Source: Sulfitobacter sp. F26169L
Lineage (GTDB): Bacteria > Pseudomonadota > Alphaproteobacteria > Rhodobacterales > Rhodobacteraceae
Direction of reading: 5' to 3'
Length of the DNA stretch: 64,000 bases
NCBI RefSeq assembly: GCF_026410285.1
Contig: NZ_JAPMLP010000003.1
Location: 1-64,000 of the forward strand
In this document: positions 35,830-46,311 of the stretch, in pieces
How the letters are laid out: every line of letters starts with the position of its first letter
Numbering within the stretch: position 1 is the stretch's first letter
Notes under the pieces: generated by a model
The model's database searches: none
Seen by the model: only the letters and a program-made list of their open reading frames with translations
Told to the model about the DNA's origin: nothing
Position numbers and translations under genes: made by a program

Positions 35830-36771
35830 ATGCCGCCGCGCAAGATTATTATCGATACCGATCCCGGACAGGACGACGCCGTTGCCATTCTGCTGGCCCT
35901 TGCCAGCCCCGAAGAAATCGACGTGCTGGGCATTACCTGTGTAGCGGGTAACGTGCCTTTACCGCTCACCACCAGAAACGCGCGCATCGTTTGCGAGCTT
36001 GCCGGTCGTTCGGAAATGGCCATCTATGCTGGATGTGATCGCCCGCTTGGCCGCGATCTGGTAACGGCGGAGCATGTGCACGGCAAAACGGGCCTTGACG
36101 GCCCGTCACTGCCCGAACCGACCATGCCAATGGCAGATGGACACGCGGTAGATTACATCATCGATCAGCTGCGTACGCATGACGAAGGGACAATTACGCT
36201 TTGTCCGTTGGGCCCGCTGACCAACATCGCCACCGCTTTGCAAAAAGCGCCCGAAATCGCCAGCCGCATTGCCGAGATCGTCCTGATGGGCGGCGGTTAT
36301 TTCGAGGGGGGCAACATTACCCCCACAGCCGAATTCAACATCTATGTCGATCCGCAAGCTGCTGACATCGTTTTTAAATCCGGTGTGCCGATTGTTGTGA
36401 TGCCGCTGGATGTCACGCATAAGGCGCTGGTCACAAAACCGCGCAATGACGCGTTCCGCGCGCTTGGCACACCCCAAGGCATTGCCGTGGCGCAGATGAC
36501 CGACTTTTTCGAGCGTTTCGACAAGGAAAAATACGGCTCCGAAGGTGCGCCGCTGCATGATCCCTGTGTCACCGCTTATCTGATCCGCCCTGATCTGTTC
36601 AAAGGCCGCCACATCAATGTCGAGATCGAAACCACATCGGAGCTGACCATGGGCATGACCGTCGCCGACTGGTGGCGCGTAACCGACCGTGCCCCCAACG
36701 CAACGTTTATGAACGACATCGACGCTGACGGCTTTTTCACCCTCCTGACCGAGCGTCTGGCCAGATTGTGA
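35830..36771 (+). CDS. Inosine/uridine-preferring nucleoside hydrolase
   Basis: Calcium-dependent N-ribohydrolase of 313 residues splitting nucleosides into base and ribose for salvage. The signature DTDPGQDDAVAILLAL at residues 9-24 holds the metal-binding aspartates. VLMGGGYFEGGNITPTAEFNIYVDPQAA and HDPCVTAYLI complete the active site. The start at 35830 is preceded by AAGGA. It overlaps the GNAT gene by 4 bp. Confidence 0.94.
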   Translation: MPPRKIIIDTDPGQDDAVAILLALASPEEIDVLGITCVAGNVPLPLTTRNARIVCELAGRSEMAIYAGCDRPLGRDLVTAEHVHGKTGLDGPSLPEPTMPMADGHAVDYIIDQLRTHDEGTITLCPLGPLTNIATALQKAPEIASRIAEIVLMGGGYFEGGNITPTAEFNIYVDPQAADIVFKSGVPIVVMPLDVTHKALVTKPRNDAFRALGTPQGIAVAQMTDFFERFDKEKYGSEGAPLHDPCVTAYLIRPDLFKGRHINVEIETTSELTMGMTVADWWRVTDRAPNATFMNDIDADGFFTLLTERLARL

Positions 36772-37217
36772 GCGCGGTTATTACCCTTGGTGGTCGCGAT
36801 CACCTTGAGAAACTGCTGGCACTTGTCACGTCTTTTCACGCCGAGGAAGGCATCAGTTCCACTGACGAGTCCCGCCGCGCCGGGATTACCCCGCTACTGG
36901 AGGGTATTCCGCACGGCTGCGCTTATCTGATCGGCCCTCCCCGCGCGCCGATCGGCTATATCGTGATTACTTTTGGCTGGTCGGTTGAATTTGGCGGTCT
37001 GGATGGCATCATCGACGAATTGTACATCAGGCCCGGTGTACGCGGACGCGGTATCGCCTCCGAAGCGCTGATCGCATTGCCCCGCGCGCTGGCCGGTGCC
37101 GGATTGCGCGCCATGCATCTGGAAGTGGACAAAACCAACGCGCAGGCGCTGAAACTGTACCGCCGCGCTGGGTTTGCCCTGCGCGAAAATTATGCGTTCA
37201 TGTCAAAACGCCTCTGA
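36768..37217 (+). CDS. GNAT-family N-acetyltransferase
   Basis: Protein of 149 residues with the acetyl-CoA-binding motif IRPGVRGRGIASEAL and the closing NAQALKLYRRAGFALRENYAFMSK. The GTG start overlaps the nucleoside hydrolase stop (GTGA), so the two are made together. Substrate unknown. It precedes selO by 11 bp, possibly in the same transcript. Confidence 0.88.
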   Translation: MSAVITLGGRDHLEKLLALVTSFHAEEGISSTDESRRAGITPLLEGIPHGCAYLIGPPRAPIGYIVITFGWSVEFGGLDGIIDELYIRPGVRGRGIASEALIALPRALAGAGLRAMHLEVDKTNAQALKLYRRAGFALRENYAFMSKRL

Positions 37218-37228
37218 CGGAGATTGTA

Positions 37229-38638
37229 ATGCACATCCCCTTCGACAACAGCTATGCCGCCCTGCCCGATGCGTTCTATACACGCGTAAGCCCAACACCC
37301 GTTAAGGCCCCCAAACTATTGGCATTCAACGGCGATCTTGCAAAGATTCTGGGTCTATCTGCCCCCGAGATGGCCGAGGTTGCCGAGACTTTTGCGGGTA
37401 ACAAGATACCCCAAGGTGCTGATCCCTTGGCACAGCTTTATGCGGGTCATCAATTTGGCAACTACAACCCGCAACTTGGTGACGGGCGGGCGATACTACT
37501 TGGAGAAGTCATTGATACCAACGGCCTACGGCGCGACATTCAGCTAAAGGGTTCAGGCCGCACCCCCTATTCGCGGGGCGGTGACGGGCGTGCATGGCTT
37601 GGCCCTGTACTGCGTGAATATGTGGTATCCGAAGCGATGCACGCTCTTGGCATCCCCACCACCCGCGCTCTTGCTGCTGTTGCCACCGGCGAAGATATCC
37701 TGCGCGAGCAAGGCCTGTTGCCCGGTGCGGTTTTGACGCGCGTTGCCGCCAGCCACCTGCGCGTCGGAACTTTTCAGGTGTTTGCCCATCGCGGCCAGAC
37801 AGATGATCTGCAAACGCTGACCGATTTCGCGATTTCGCGCCACTATCCCGATGCATCGGGCCCGATGGACCTGCTGCGCGCGGTCTGCGCACGGCAGGCT
37901 GATCTGGTCGCCGCTTGGATGTCTGTGGGCTTCATTCACGGTGTTATGAACACCGACAATTGTTCGATTTCCGGTGAGACGATTGATTACGGCCCGTGCG
38001 CGTTTATGGATGATTTCCGCATGGGCCGCGTGTTTTCCTCGATTGATCAACAGGGGCGCTATGCCTTTGGGAATCAGCCCAACATGGCGATCTGGAACAT
38101 GGCGCAGTTTGCCACCGCCCTGATGACGCTGCGCGACGACAAGGAAGCTGCGCTGGAAGAGGCAACGGCGATCATCCATGCCATGCCCGACCAAATCGAA
38201 GCGGCGTGGTTAAAGCGCTTTGCCGCCAAGATCGGCATTTCGAACCCGGATTCGGCAGATACCGATCTGATCCAGAGCCTGCTGGACCTGATGCAGAAGG
38301 ACGGCGCGGATTTCACCAACACCTTCCGCGCCCTGCCAACCGCCGCAGCGCGTGACCAGTTCAGCGACCGCGCCGCGTTTGACGCCTGGACGCAAGAGCA
38401 CAGCGCGCGCACCGCCGCCGAGCCGGACGCGGTAGCGACCATGAACGCCGCCAACCCCGCCGTGATACCGCGCAACCACCGGATAGAGCAAATGATCGTC
38501 GCAGCCACCGCCGGTGATATGGCACCTTTCCAGCGGCTGATGAGCGCCTTTGCAACGCCTTTTAGCCTCAGCGATGCTGATCTGGCCAGACCGCCTTCGC
38601 AGTCGGAAATTGTGCCTGCCACATTCTGCGGGACCTAA
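37229..38638 (+). CDS. selO: Protein adenylyltransferase SelO (YdiU)
   Basis: Pseudokinase-fold enzyme of 469 residues that transfers AMP to protein Ser/Thr/Tyr and is linked to redox stress. Conserved blocks: FYTRVSPTPVKAPKLLAFN, YAGHQFGNYNPQLGDGRAILLGE, IQLKGSGRTPYSRGGDGRA, REYVVSEAMHALGIPTTRAL, HGVMNTDNCSISGETIDYGP with catalytic Asn and Asp, and FMDDF. It is slightly short for the family but the ends look normal. It lacks a selenocysteine, as expected for bacteria. Convergent with the EamA gene, sharing 4 bp at the stops. Confidence 0.95.
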   Translation: MHIPFDNSYAALPDAFYTRVSPTPVKAPKLLAFNGDLAKILGLSAPEMAEVAETFAGNKIPQGADPLAQLYAGHQFGNYNPQLGDGRAILLGEVIDTNGLRRDIQLKGSGRTPYSRGGDGRAWLGPVLREYVVSEAMHALGIPTTRALAAVATGEDILREQGLLPGAVLTRVAASHLRVGTFQVFAHRGQTDDLQTLTDFAISRHYPDASGPMDLLRAVCARQADLVAAWMSVGFIHGVMNTDNCSISGETIDYGPCAFMDDFRMGRVFSSIDQQGRYAFGNQPNMAIWNMAQFATALMTLRDDKEAALEEATAIIHAMPDQIEAAWLKRFAAKIGISNPDSADTDLIQSLLDLMQKDGADFTNTFRALPTAAARDQFSDRAAFDAWTQEHSARTAAEPDAVATMNAANPAVIPRNHRIEQMIVAATAGDMAPFQRLMSAFATPFSLSDADLARPPSQSEIVPATFCGT

Positions 38639-39522
38639 AGCGTGCGGGGGCGGCGGTTGATCAGCGTTATTCCTACCGCCACCAGCGCAAGCGCCAACCA
38701 GATCGACAGGCCGATCTGCTCTCCCAACAGCAGCCAGCCCATGAGGACCGACGCCACGGGTGAGATAAAGCTGAACGAGGCCACGGAATTGGCGGGATAC
38801 CGCTTGATCAGCCAGAACCACGCCAGATAGCCCAAGCTGGCCACCGCGATAATCTGGAACAACATGCCGGCAATGTGGATCGGCTGTACATCGCGCAAAA
38901 GCGGGCCCAACAGCGGCGCAATCAGCAACAGCACCGGCGCGGACACAGCCACCTGACCAATCAACTGCTGTTCTGGCGGCACGTATGCCAGCGGCGTGAT
39001 CCGTATCACCAGAACGATGCCGCCCCATGCCAGTGCCGAGAATAACGCGAGCAAATCACCTGTCCAGCTTACGTGCCCGCCGCTGCGATCCGACAGGGCC
39101 ACAACCACACCCGCAAATGCCAACACCAGCCCCAGCGCCTTGCGCTGCGTCAGACGTTCTTCGGGGATCAGCACTGTACTGGCCAGCGCCAGCCACAGGG
39201 GCATCGAATAGAATATCACCGAAGAGCGGCTGACCGATCCGATATCAAGCGCCGTGTAAAGGCACACAAATTCGAACGCAAATAATAGCCCCGACACCAC
39301 AGCCCAAGGATAGGCCGCGCGCGGCATGCGCAGCGACACACCGCGCAGGCGCATCCACAGCAACAGCACAACCACCGCCCCGGCAGAACGTACACCGGCA
39401 GCAAACACAGGGCCAAAGCCGCCCCCCGTGACCTTGATCACCACCTGATTGAAGGCCAGATGCAGCGCAAATGCTGTCAGAGCCGCTGCGCCAAAGGCGT
39501 CCATATCTGTTTTACGTTCCAT
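38635..39522 (-). CDS. EamA/DMT-family transporter
   Basis: Inner-membrane protein of 295 residues with about ten hydrophobic helices arranged as two EamA repeats. Substrate unknown. Members export metabolites or take up small molecules. Start at 39522 (MERKTDMDAF); MDAFGAAALT, six residues later, is an alternative. Single gene, divergent from the DUF533 protein. Confidence 0.9.
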   Translation of the reverse strand: MERKTDMDAFGAAALTAFALHLAFNQVVIKVTGGGFGPVFAAGVRSAGAVVVLLLWMRLRGVSLRMPRAAYPWAVVSGLLFAFEFVCLYTALDIGSVSRSSVIFYSMPLWLALASTVLIPEERLTQRKALGLVLAFAGVVVALSDRSGGHVSWTGDLLALFSALAWGGIVLVIRITPLAYVPPEQQLIGQVAVSAPVLLLIAPLLGPLLRDVQPIHIAGMLFQIIAVASLGYLAWFWLIKRYPANSVASFSFISPVASVLMGWLLLGEQIGLSIWLALALVAVGITLINRRPRTL

Positions 39523-39647
39523 GACTTAACCAATCGCCTTGTGAGCGCGAATGTCAATGCAGCCGGGATCGCAGTTTTCCCCCGACACAGACCGCGCAAA
39601 TATGCCATGATGATGAAATAGTGAATCAAAACAGGGGGAGCTTTTAA

Positions 39648-40469
39648 ATGAGCCTTATGAAAACACTGGCCAAAGTGGCCATCGGGGTTGCGGTCGCAAA
39701 GGGTGCCGGCGCAATGATGAAGCGCCGCCAGCAGGGCGGTACGTCCCAGGCCGGTGGTCTGGGCGGTATGCTGGGCGGCCTGACAGGTGGCGGCGCATCC
39801 ACAGGTGGCGGCGGGCTTCAGGATATGCTGGGCGGTTTGCTGGGGGGCGGCGCAACAGCGGGCGGCGTAGGCAGCGGTGGGCTCGGCGGCATGCTGGAGA
39901 GTCTGGGCGGCGGCAAAAGCGGCAGCACAGGCGCGCAAGGTGGCCTTGGCGGCCTTTTGGGCGGCCTTGCCGGTGCGGCGGGTGCAGGCGGCCTGCTGGG
40001 CGGCCTAAGTGGCGCAATGGACAAGGCGCCCGCCCGGAATGACGCAAGCTTTGGCGCGGTTCTGAACTCGCAGTTCGACCAGACACCGGAACCTGCAATC
40101 ACCCCCTCACAGGATCAGGAAGCGGTTGCGGCCCTGATGTTGTCGGCGATGATACAGGCCGCCAAATCGGATGGCACATTCGATGATGCCGAAAAAGAAA
40201 AGCTGCTGGGCCATCTGGGCGACGTTGACGCCGAAGAAGCAGCGTTTGTGCATGCGCAGTTGAAAGCCCCTGTCGATATTGACAGCCTTGTCGCCAACAC
40301 GCCGCAAGGCATGGGCCCGCAGGTTTACGCAATGAGCGTGATGGCGATTGACCTCGATACACAGGACGAAGCGCAGTACCTTCATAAATTGGCGACGGCA
40401 TATGGTATGCAACCGCAAGAAGTGAACGATATTCACGCACAAATCGGCGTGCCATCACTTTACACCTGA
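39648..40469 (+). CDS. DUF533 (TerB-like) protein with glycine-rich region
   Basis: Protein of 273 residues. An N-terminal amphipathic stretch (MSLMKTLAKVAIGVAVAKGAG) is followed by a long Gly/Met/Leu-rich low-complexity region about 30-125 built of GGLGGMLGGL-like units. Then comes a TerB-like DUF533 helical domain (about 150-273, ALMLSAMIQAAKSDGTFDDAEKEKLLGHL). Proteins of this kind are often annotated as tellurite-resistance TerB-like or inner-membrane YebE. Function unknown. The ribosome site GGGGGAG is strong. A bidirectional terminator follows. Confidence 0.88.
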   Translation: MSLMKTLAKVAIGVAVAKGAGAMMKRRQQGGTSQAGGLGGMLGGLTGGGASTGGGGLQDMLGGLLGGGATAGGVGSGGLGGMLESLGGGKSGSTGAQGGLGGLLGGLAGAAGAGGLLGGLSGAMDKAPARNDASFGAVLNSQFDQTPEPAITPSQDQEAVAALMLSAMIQAAKSDGTFDDAEKEKLLGHLGDVDAEEAAFVHAQLKAPVDIDSLVANTPQGMGPQVYAMSVMAIDLDTQDEAQYLHKLATAYGMQPQEVNDIHAQIGVPSLYT

Positions 40470-40488
40470 GCAACCGTCAGTTGCTGAC

Positions 40489-40520
40489 AAAAAAAGGCGC
40501 CTCGAACGGGCGCCTTTTTC
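40489..40520. terminator. Bidirectional terminator between DUF533 and rhlE-type genes
   Basis: AAAAAGGCGCC (40491-40501) and GGCGCCTTTTT (40509-40519) form an 11-bp perfect stem with a 7-nt loop. A-run on one side and T-run on the other serve both convergent genes. Confidence 0.9.
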
Positions 40521-40535
40521 TTTGTATTGATCGCT

Positions 40536-41858
40536 CTAAGCGGCGCCACCCGTTTTGGCACCACCGCCACTGCGACGCCTCCGTCCGCCATTACCACCGG
40601 GTTTTGCAGCACCTTGTGGTCTGCCACTGCCCTGCGGTCGGCCTGCCCCTTGGGGACGACCGCCACCGCCGCTGCGGCCACGGCCACCACGGCCTTTCTG
40701 CTTGGGCTTGTCGGGGATTTCATGGCTTTCCCATGCCCGGCCGGATGCGACAGGAATACGGATGCCCATGGTTTTCTGGATGTCGATCAGTTCGCCCATC
40801 TCATCAGGTGCACAGAACGCAATCGCCGCACCGTCCTTGCCTGCACGCGCCGTGCGGCCAATCCGGTGGACATAGTTATCGGGCACATTTGGCAGTTCAT
40901 AGTTATAGACGTGCTTCACATCGGGAATATCAAGCCCCCGCGCCGCAACGTCTGTGGCCACCAGAACCGTGATATCGCCCTTTTTGAACGCATCAATCGC
41001 ACGGTCACGCTGCCCCTGGGATTTGTTCCCGTGGATAGAGGCCGCATCAAAACCCTCTTTGACCAGATCCTTCATCAGCTTTTCACAGCCGTGTTTCGTG
41101 CGCCCGAACACCAGCGCACGTTCGCCTTTGTGCTTTGCCAGTAGTTCGATCAGCAGGTTCTTCTTTTCCGCCTTGGCGATGAAATGCACCTCTTGGGTGA
41201 CCTTGTCCGCCGCCTTGCCCGGAGGGGCGACTTCGATGCGGATCGGGCTGTTGAGATAGCTGTTGGCGATCTCGTTCATCAGCTTGGGCATCGTCGCCGA
41301 AAACAGGAATGTCTGGCGCTGCTTGGGGATCACTTGCGAAATTTTGCGCAGATCGTGGATGAAACCCATGTCCAGCATCTGGTCGGCCTCGTCCAGCACA
41401 AGGAACTTTGCCTCGTCCAGACGCACGGCGCGCCGGTCCATCAGGTCCAGCAGACGCCCAGGTGTCGCCACCAGAATGTCAACGCCGCCGTGCAGGCGTT
41501 TGATTTGTGTGTTGATGTTCTGCCCGCCGACAACCATCGCCACCTTGATCGGTGTGCTTTCGGCAAAGGAGCGCAGGTTCACGCTGATCTGTGTTGCCAG
41601 TTCGCGGGTGGGTGCCAGCACAAGGCCGCGCACGGATTTGGGGTTGGGGCGGCCTTCCATTTCCAGCATCCGCGCAATCAGCGGAATGCCGAAGGCAGCC
41701 GTCTTACCGGTGCCGGTCTGGGCAAGGCCCATAACATCACGGCCGTTCAAACCATGGGGAATCGCCTGTTTCTGGATCGGCGTGGGTTCTTTCAGCCCCA
41801 TTGCCGCCAGTCGTTTTACCAGAGCTGCGGGCAGCTCCATCATGTCAAAATCGCTCAT
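40536..41858 (-). CDS. DEAD-box RNA helicase, RhlE type
   Basis: ATP-dependent RNA helicase of 440 residues. Motifs in order: Q-motif PTPIQKQAIPHGL, AQTGTGKT (motif I), PTRELATQI, VATPGRLLDL, DEAD within FLVLDEADQMLDMG, SATMP, and HRIGRTARAGKDG (motif VI). The C-terminal 60 residues are Gly/Arg-rich (GRGGRGRSGGGGR), an RNA-binding tail of low complexity. Such helicases help ribosome assembly and RNA decay, often in the cold. The start at 41858 is chosen because the frame upstream is not conserved. A 292-bp divergent region separates it from the NYN gene and may include a long leader. Confidence 0.93.
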   Translation of the reverse strand: MSDFDMMELPAALVKRLAAMGLKEPTPIQKQAIPHGLNGRDVMGLAQTGTGKTAAFGIPLIARMLEMEGRPNPKSVRGLVLAPTRELATQISVNLRSFAESTPIKVAMVVGGQNINTQIKRLHGGVDILVATPGRLLDLMDRRAVRLDEAKFLVLDEADQMLDMGFIHDLRKISQVIPKQRQTFLFSATMPKLMNEIANSYLNSPIRIEVAPPGKAADKVTQEVHFIAKAEKKNLLIELLAKHKGERALVFGRTKHGCEKLMKDLVKEGFDAASIHGNKSQGQRDRAIDAFKKGDITVLVATDVAARGLDIPDVKHVYNYELPNVPDNYVHRIGRTARAGKDGAAIAFCAPDEMGELIDIQKTMGIRIPVASGRAWESHEIPDKPKQKGRGGRGRSGGGGRPQGAGRPQGSGRPQGAAKPGGNGGRRRRSGGGAKTGGAA

Positions 41859-42150
41859 TATATAACTCGTCTTCCGCGCGACGGAGAATTCCCGCGCGCT
41901 TGTCATCAGGGTGCGCACAACGCGATCACAGGAACGGACCAAACGTCCGGCACCTGTCGGCATGCGTCTGCCCCACGCGTGATTTTGGGAACAACGAGCA
42001 ACCTTGCACTACCGGACAATCCGGTCACCTGCTCACGCGGCAGAAGGTACGCTCTGACCCCCACATGGGGGCTGGCGACGGATAAGTCAACGCACCATGG
42101 TCACCGTCAACGTTACGTTCTATGCAGGGACAAAACGAAAAGGCCCCCTC

Positions 42151-42855
42151 ATGTCACAGAACCCGTCCCGCGAACGCCCCCTGCTGGCTGTCCTGATCGA
42201 CGCTGATAACGTCCCCGCCAAACACGCAGGCGCCATCCTGCGCGAGATCACCTCAATCGGCGAGCCTGCCCTGCGGCGGGTTTACGGTGATTGGGCCAGT
42301 GCGCGCCTCAAGCCGTGGAATGACCAGTTGCTTTCGCTGGGCCTTGTGGCAGTGCAGGAAACAGCCAACACAAAGGGCAAGAACGCGTCCGACATCGGCT
42401 TGGTCATTGATGCGATGGACATTCTGCACGGTGGCCGCTTTGACGGATTTGTTTTAGTCAGTTCCGACAGTGATTTCACCGCCTTGGCAAACCGTCTGCG
42501 CGAAAACGGTCTGATGGTCATCGGCATCGGCGAGAAGAAAACGCCAGAGGCGCTGCGCAACGTGGTTAACCGTTTCATCTTTATCGAAAACCTTGAGGAT
42601 TCGCCGGAAAACACCCCGCGCGAAGGTGCCGAGAAAAGCGAGAAAGCCCTGCCGCTGATCAAAGCGGCCATGAAAAAGATGGAACCAGTCGATGACTGGT
42701 ACAGTCTGGGGCATTTAGGCAACATCATTATTGCTGCACATACCGATTTTGACACCCGCACCTACGGCCACAGCAAGCTGTCCCAACTGGTACAGGCGAT
42801 CCCGATGCTGGAATACCGCAAGAACAACAACGGTCAGGTCAGGCTGAAACCTTAA
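42151..42855 (+). CDS. NYN-domain protein with C-terminal OST-HTH/LOTUS domain
   Basis: Protein of 234 residues. The N-terminal NYN (PIN-like, DUF88) domain holds the acidic residues of a metal-dependent RNase: LLAVLIDADNVP, GKNASDIGLVIDAMDIL and FVLVSSDSDFTALANRLRE. The C-terminal 75 residues (LIKAAMKKMEPVDDWYSLGHLGNIIIA through KLSQLVQAIPMLEYR) match the OST-HTH/LOTUS fold, thought to bind RNA. The combination is a predicted RNA-targeting endonuclease whose target is unknown. The start at 42151 fits the family. It is divergent from an RNA helicase gene. Confidence 0.88.
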   Translation: MSQNPSRERPLLAVLIDADNVPAKHAGAILREITSIGEPALRRVYGDWASARLKPWNDQLLSLGLVAVQETANTKGKNASDIGLVIDAMDILHGGRFDGFVLVSSDSDFTALANRLRENGLMVIGIGEKKTPEALRNVVNRFIFIENLEDSPENTPREGAEKSEKALPLIKAAMKKMEPVDDWYSLGHLGNIIIAAHTDFDTRTYGHSKLSQLVQAIPMLEYRKNNNGQVRLKP

Positions 42856-42921
42856 TGCGCGCCTCTTGCACGTCCTCTCCCAAACGCGCATCAAACGTCA
42901 GAATATCACCGGAGAATGTGA

Positions 42922-43812
42922 ATGGATAACTTGCGCGGCGCGATTCTGATGGTGCTGGCCATGCTCGGCTTTGCCATCGAGGACAGTTTTATAAAATTGA
43001 TGGGTGATGCCCTGCCCGTCGGCCAGATCCTGATCATGCTCGGCATAGGCGGATCGGTCGTATTTGCGGTGATCGTCCTGTTACAGCGGCGCGCATTGTT
43101 TGAACCCGCGATGCTGGGCGGCCCCGTGATTGTACGCGGGATCGGTGAAATTGTCGGCACGGTCTGTTTCATCTCGGCCATCGTGTTTACCCCGCTCTCG
43201 ACAGCTTCCGCGATTCTGCAGGCCACGCCGCTGGTTGTAACATTGGGCGCGGCACTGTTTCTGGGCGAAACTGTGGGCTGGCGGCGATGGGCGGCCATCG
43301 CGGTTGGATTTATCGGTGTGATGATGATCATCCGTCCGGGGCTGGAGGGGTTTTCGCCCCTGTCGCTTTTTGCGCTGTGCGGCGTATTCGGTCTGGCAAC
43401 GCGCGATGTGGCGACGCGCCGGATTTCGCCGGACCTTTCCACAATGCAGCTCAGTTTTCTGGGGTTTCTTGTGCTTGTCCCTGCCGGACTGATCCTGCTG
43501 CCCCTCACCGGACAGCGGCTTGCCCCGCTTGATGCGCGGTTGATGGTGCTGATGGTTTCGGCAATCAGCATCGGTGTTTTTGCGTATTACGCCATCGTTG
43601 CCGCCATGCGTGTGGGCGAGGTCAGCTTTGTCAGCCCGTTCCGCTATACCCGCCTGATCTTTGCGCTTGTCCTTGGAATCACGTTCTTTGGCGAACGCCC
43701 CGACATGATGACCTTGCTGGGCGCAGCGGTGATTGTCGCCTCCGGCATATATACCGTTCTACGTGAGCGCAAACACCGTGCCAAAGCCGTTCGCAGCCCT
43801 TCCCAAGCTTGA
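42922..43812 (+). CDS. EamA/DMT-family transporter
   Basis: Membrane protein of 296 residues with ten hydrophobic helices in two EamA repeats (GAILMVLAMLGFAIEDSFIK and later YYAIVAAMRVGEVSFVSPFR). It resembles transporters often annotated as RhaT/SAM-type drug-metabolite exporters. No substrate can be inferred. It lies 55 bp before enolase and may share a promoter with it only by read-through. Confidence 0.9.
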   Translation: MDNLRGAILMVLAMLGFAIEDSFIKLMGDALPVGQILIMLGIGGSVVFAVIVLLQRRALFEPAMLGGPVIVRGIGEIVGTVCFISAIVFTPLSTASAILQATPLVVTLGAALFLGETVGWRRWAAIAVGFIGVMMIIRPGLEGFSPLSLFALCGVFGLATRDVATRRISPDLSTMQLSFLGFLVLVPAGLILLPLTGQRLAPLDARLMVLMVSAISIGVFAYYAIVAAMRVGEVSFVSPFRYTRLIFALVLGITFFGERPDMMTLLGAAVIVASGIYTVLRERKHRAKAVRSPSQA

Positions 43813-43825
43813 CAGCGCCCTATAA

Positions 43826-45142
<1,317 letters not shown>

Positions 45143-45172
45143 GTAAAGGGAGGGCAATTGCCCTCCCTTTAC
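45143..45172. terminator. 30-bp perfect palindrome after eno, probable two-way terminator
   Basis: Two 15-bp arms, GTAAAGGGAGGGCAA and its exact inverse, meet without a loop, starting one base after the eno stop codon. It separates the convergent eno and PRC-barrel genes. There is no long T-run, so termination is likely but not certain. Confidence 0.7.
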
Positions 45173-45189
45173 CGTCCACCCCAGCGGAG

Positions 45190-45618
45190 TTAATCCCAGA
45201 TATCTTCGTCAACTTCTGGAAGATTGTTCAATTCTTCTTCGGTCAAGTTTGTAACGTAGTGGTATTCGCCACCTTCCCCGATGGTAAAGCGGACGCTGTC
45301 CAAAGGCAAAATTACATCGCGGTCCCCGATATCGAGAAATCCACCGATTTCAACGAGAACCGCGACCATCCGACCGTTTTTGTCGAGCAGCACATCGGAG
45401 ATATCTCCGACCTTGTTCCAATTGGCCTCAACGCGGGTGTACGGCTCGCCACTAATCCATGCGGGATCTTCAGAGGTGACTTCAAGACGGTAGATATCAC
45501 CATCAGCAATCTGGTCAGCAGAGATCAAATCATTCGGGTTTAACGTGCTTTGCGCTGTGGCAAATGTAGATGTCGCTGCGATAAGTGCGGTGGTCATCGC
45601 CAGAATACGGGTTTTCAT
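45190..45618 (-). CDS. Secreted PRC-barrel domain protein
   Basis: Protein of 142 residues with a signal peptide (MKTRILAMTTALIAATSTFATAQ) and a PRC-barrel fold over about 60-130 (WNKVGDISDVLLDKNGRMVAVLVEIGGFLDIG, then VILPLDSVRF). The mature protein is strongly acidic and ends in DEDIWD. PRC barrels occur in RimM and photosynthetic reaction-centre H subunits. Exported versions in Rhodobacteraceae have no known function. Convergent with eno, divergent from the GNAT gene. Confidence 0.9.
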   Translation of the reverse strand: MKTRILAMTTALIAATSTFATAQSTLNPNDLISADQIADGDIYRLEVTSEDPAWISGEPYTRVEANWNKVGDISDVLLDKNGRMVAVLVEIGGFLDIGDRDVILPLDSVRFTIGEGGEYHYVTNLTEEELNNLPEVDEDIWD

Positions 45619-45798
45619 CGTTCAAGCTCCTTGTACTTCTCACTGGTTTCACTGAATTAACGTCCAATCGTCCGTTTGGTTCACCCCGAAACCGGATTTC
45701 TTTCTGCCCTGCAGCATTGGATAAAACCCGAGTAGTCCGTGACAACCGGTATCGTGCAACCTAAACAAACGCAGCGACCTTCCGCGAAGAGTTCAAAC

Positions 45799-46311
45799 AT
45801 GACACAATTGTTAATCCGCCCTGCCACCACCTCTGCTGATCTGGATGCTGTAAGACAGCTCTGCTGGGATTATCGCGCTCATCTAATTTCCGTTTCGCCA
45901 GTTGAGGCAGAAATTACGCAGACGTTTTACCCCGTACCAAAATACACCACCCTTATGGATAATCTTGCGGTCGAACATGCGCGCCCTCAGGGTATTATCC
46001 TTTTGGCAGCGCTTGCTGGTCGTCCGGTCGGCTGCGCGATGACCCATGCGCTGGATCCGGAAACCTCTGAAATTAAACGCCTGTTTGTCGGCCCTGACGC
46101 GCGGGGCCTTGGTGCTGCGCGCAAATTGGTCACTGCCTTGATGGATCAGGCCCGCGCCGATGGATTCAGCCGCGTTGTGCTCGACACCTCGGTCAATCTT
46201 ACTCCCGCGCGCGCACTCTACGCCGACTTGGGCTTTACTGAGCGTGGCCCCTATCAGGATATCCCCGAAATAGCTTTGCCGCACCTCATCTTTTTCGAGG
46301 CTGGATTATAA
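45799..46311 (+). CDS. GNAT-family N-acetyltransferase
   Basis: Protein of 170 residues with the GNAT acetyl-CoA motif KRLFVGPDARGLGAARKLVTALM and the C-terminal NLTPARALYADLGFTERGPY. Substrate unknown. The start at 45799 gives a normal GNAT N-terminus, and an earlier in-frame ATG at 45739 would add a non-conserved 20-residue leader. Isolated gene followed by 363 bp without a recognised gene. Confidence 0.86.
   Translation: MTQLLIRPATTSADLDAVRQLCWDYRAHLISVSPVEAEITQTFYPVPKYTTLMDNLAVEHARPQGIILLAALAGRPVGCAMTHALDPETSEIKRLFVGPDARGLGAARKLVTALMDQARADGFSRVVLDTSVNLTPARALYADLGFTERGPYQDIPEIALPHLIFFEAGL

Noticed and set aside
37229..38638. Selenoprotein form of SelO
   Set aside because: The ORF ends with a normal stop, with no in-frame TGA followed by conserved sequence. 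Bacterial SelO proteins lack selenocysteine.
39770..40020. Short regular repeats resembling a CRISPR array
   Set aside because: They are in frame and encode the Gly/Leu-rich region of the DUF533 protein. There are no unique spacers or cas genes.
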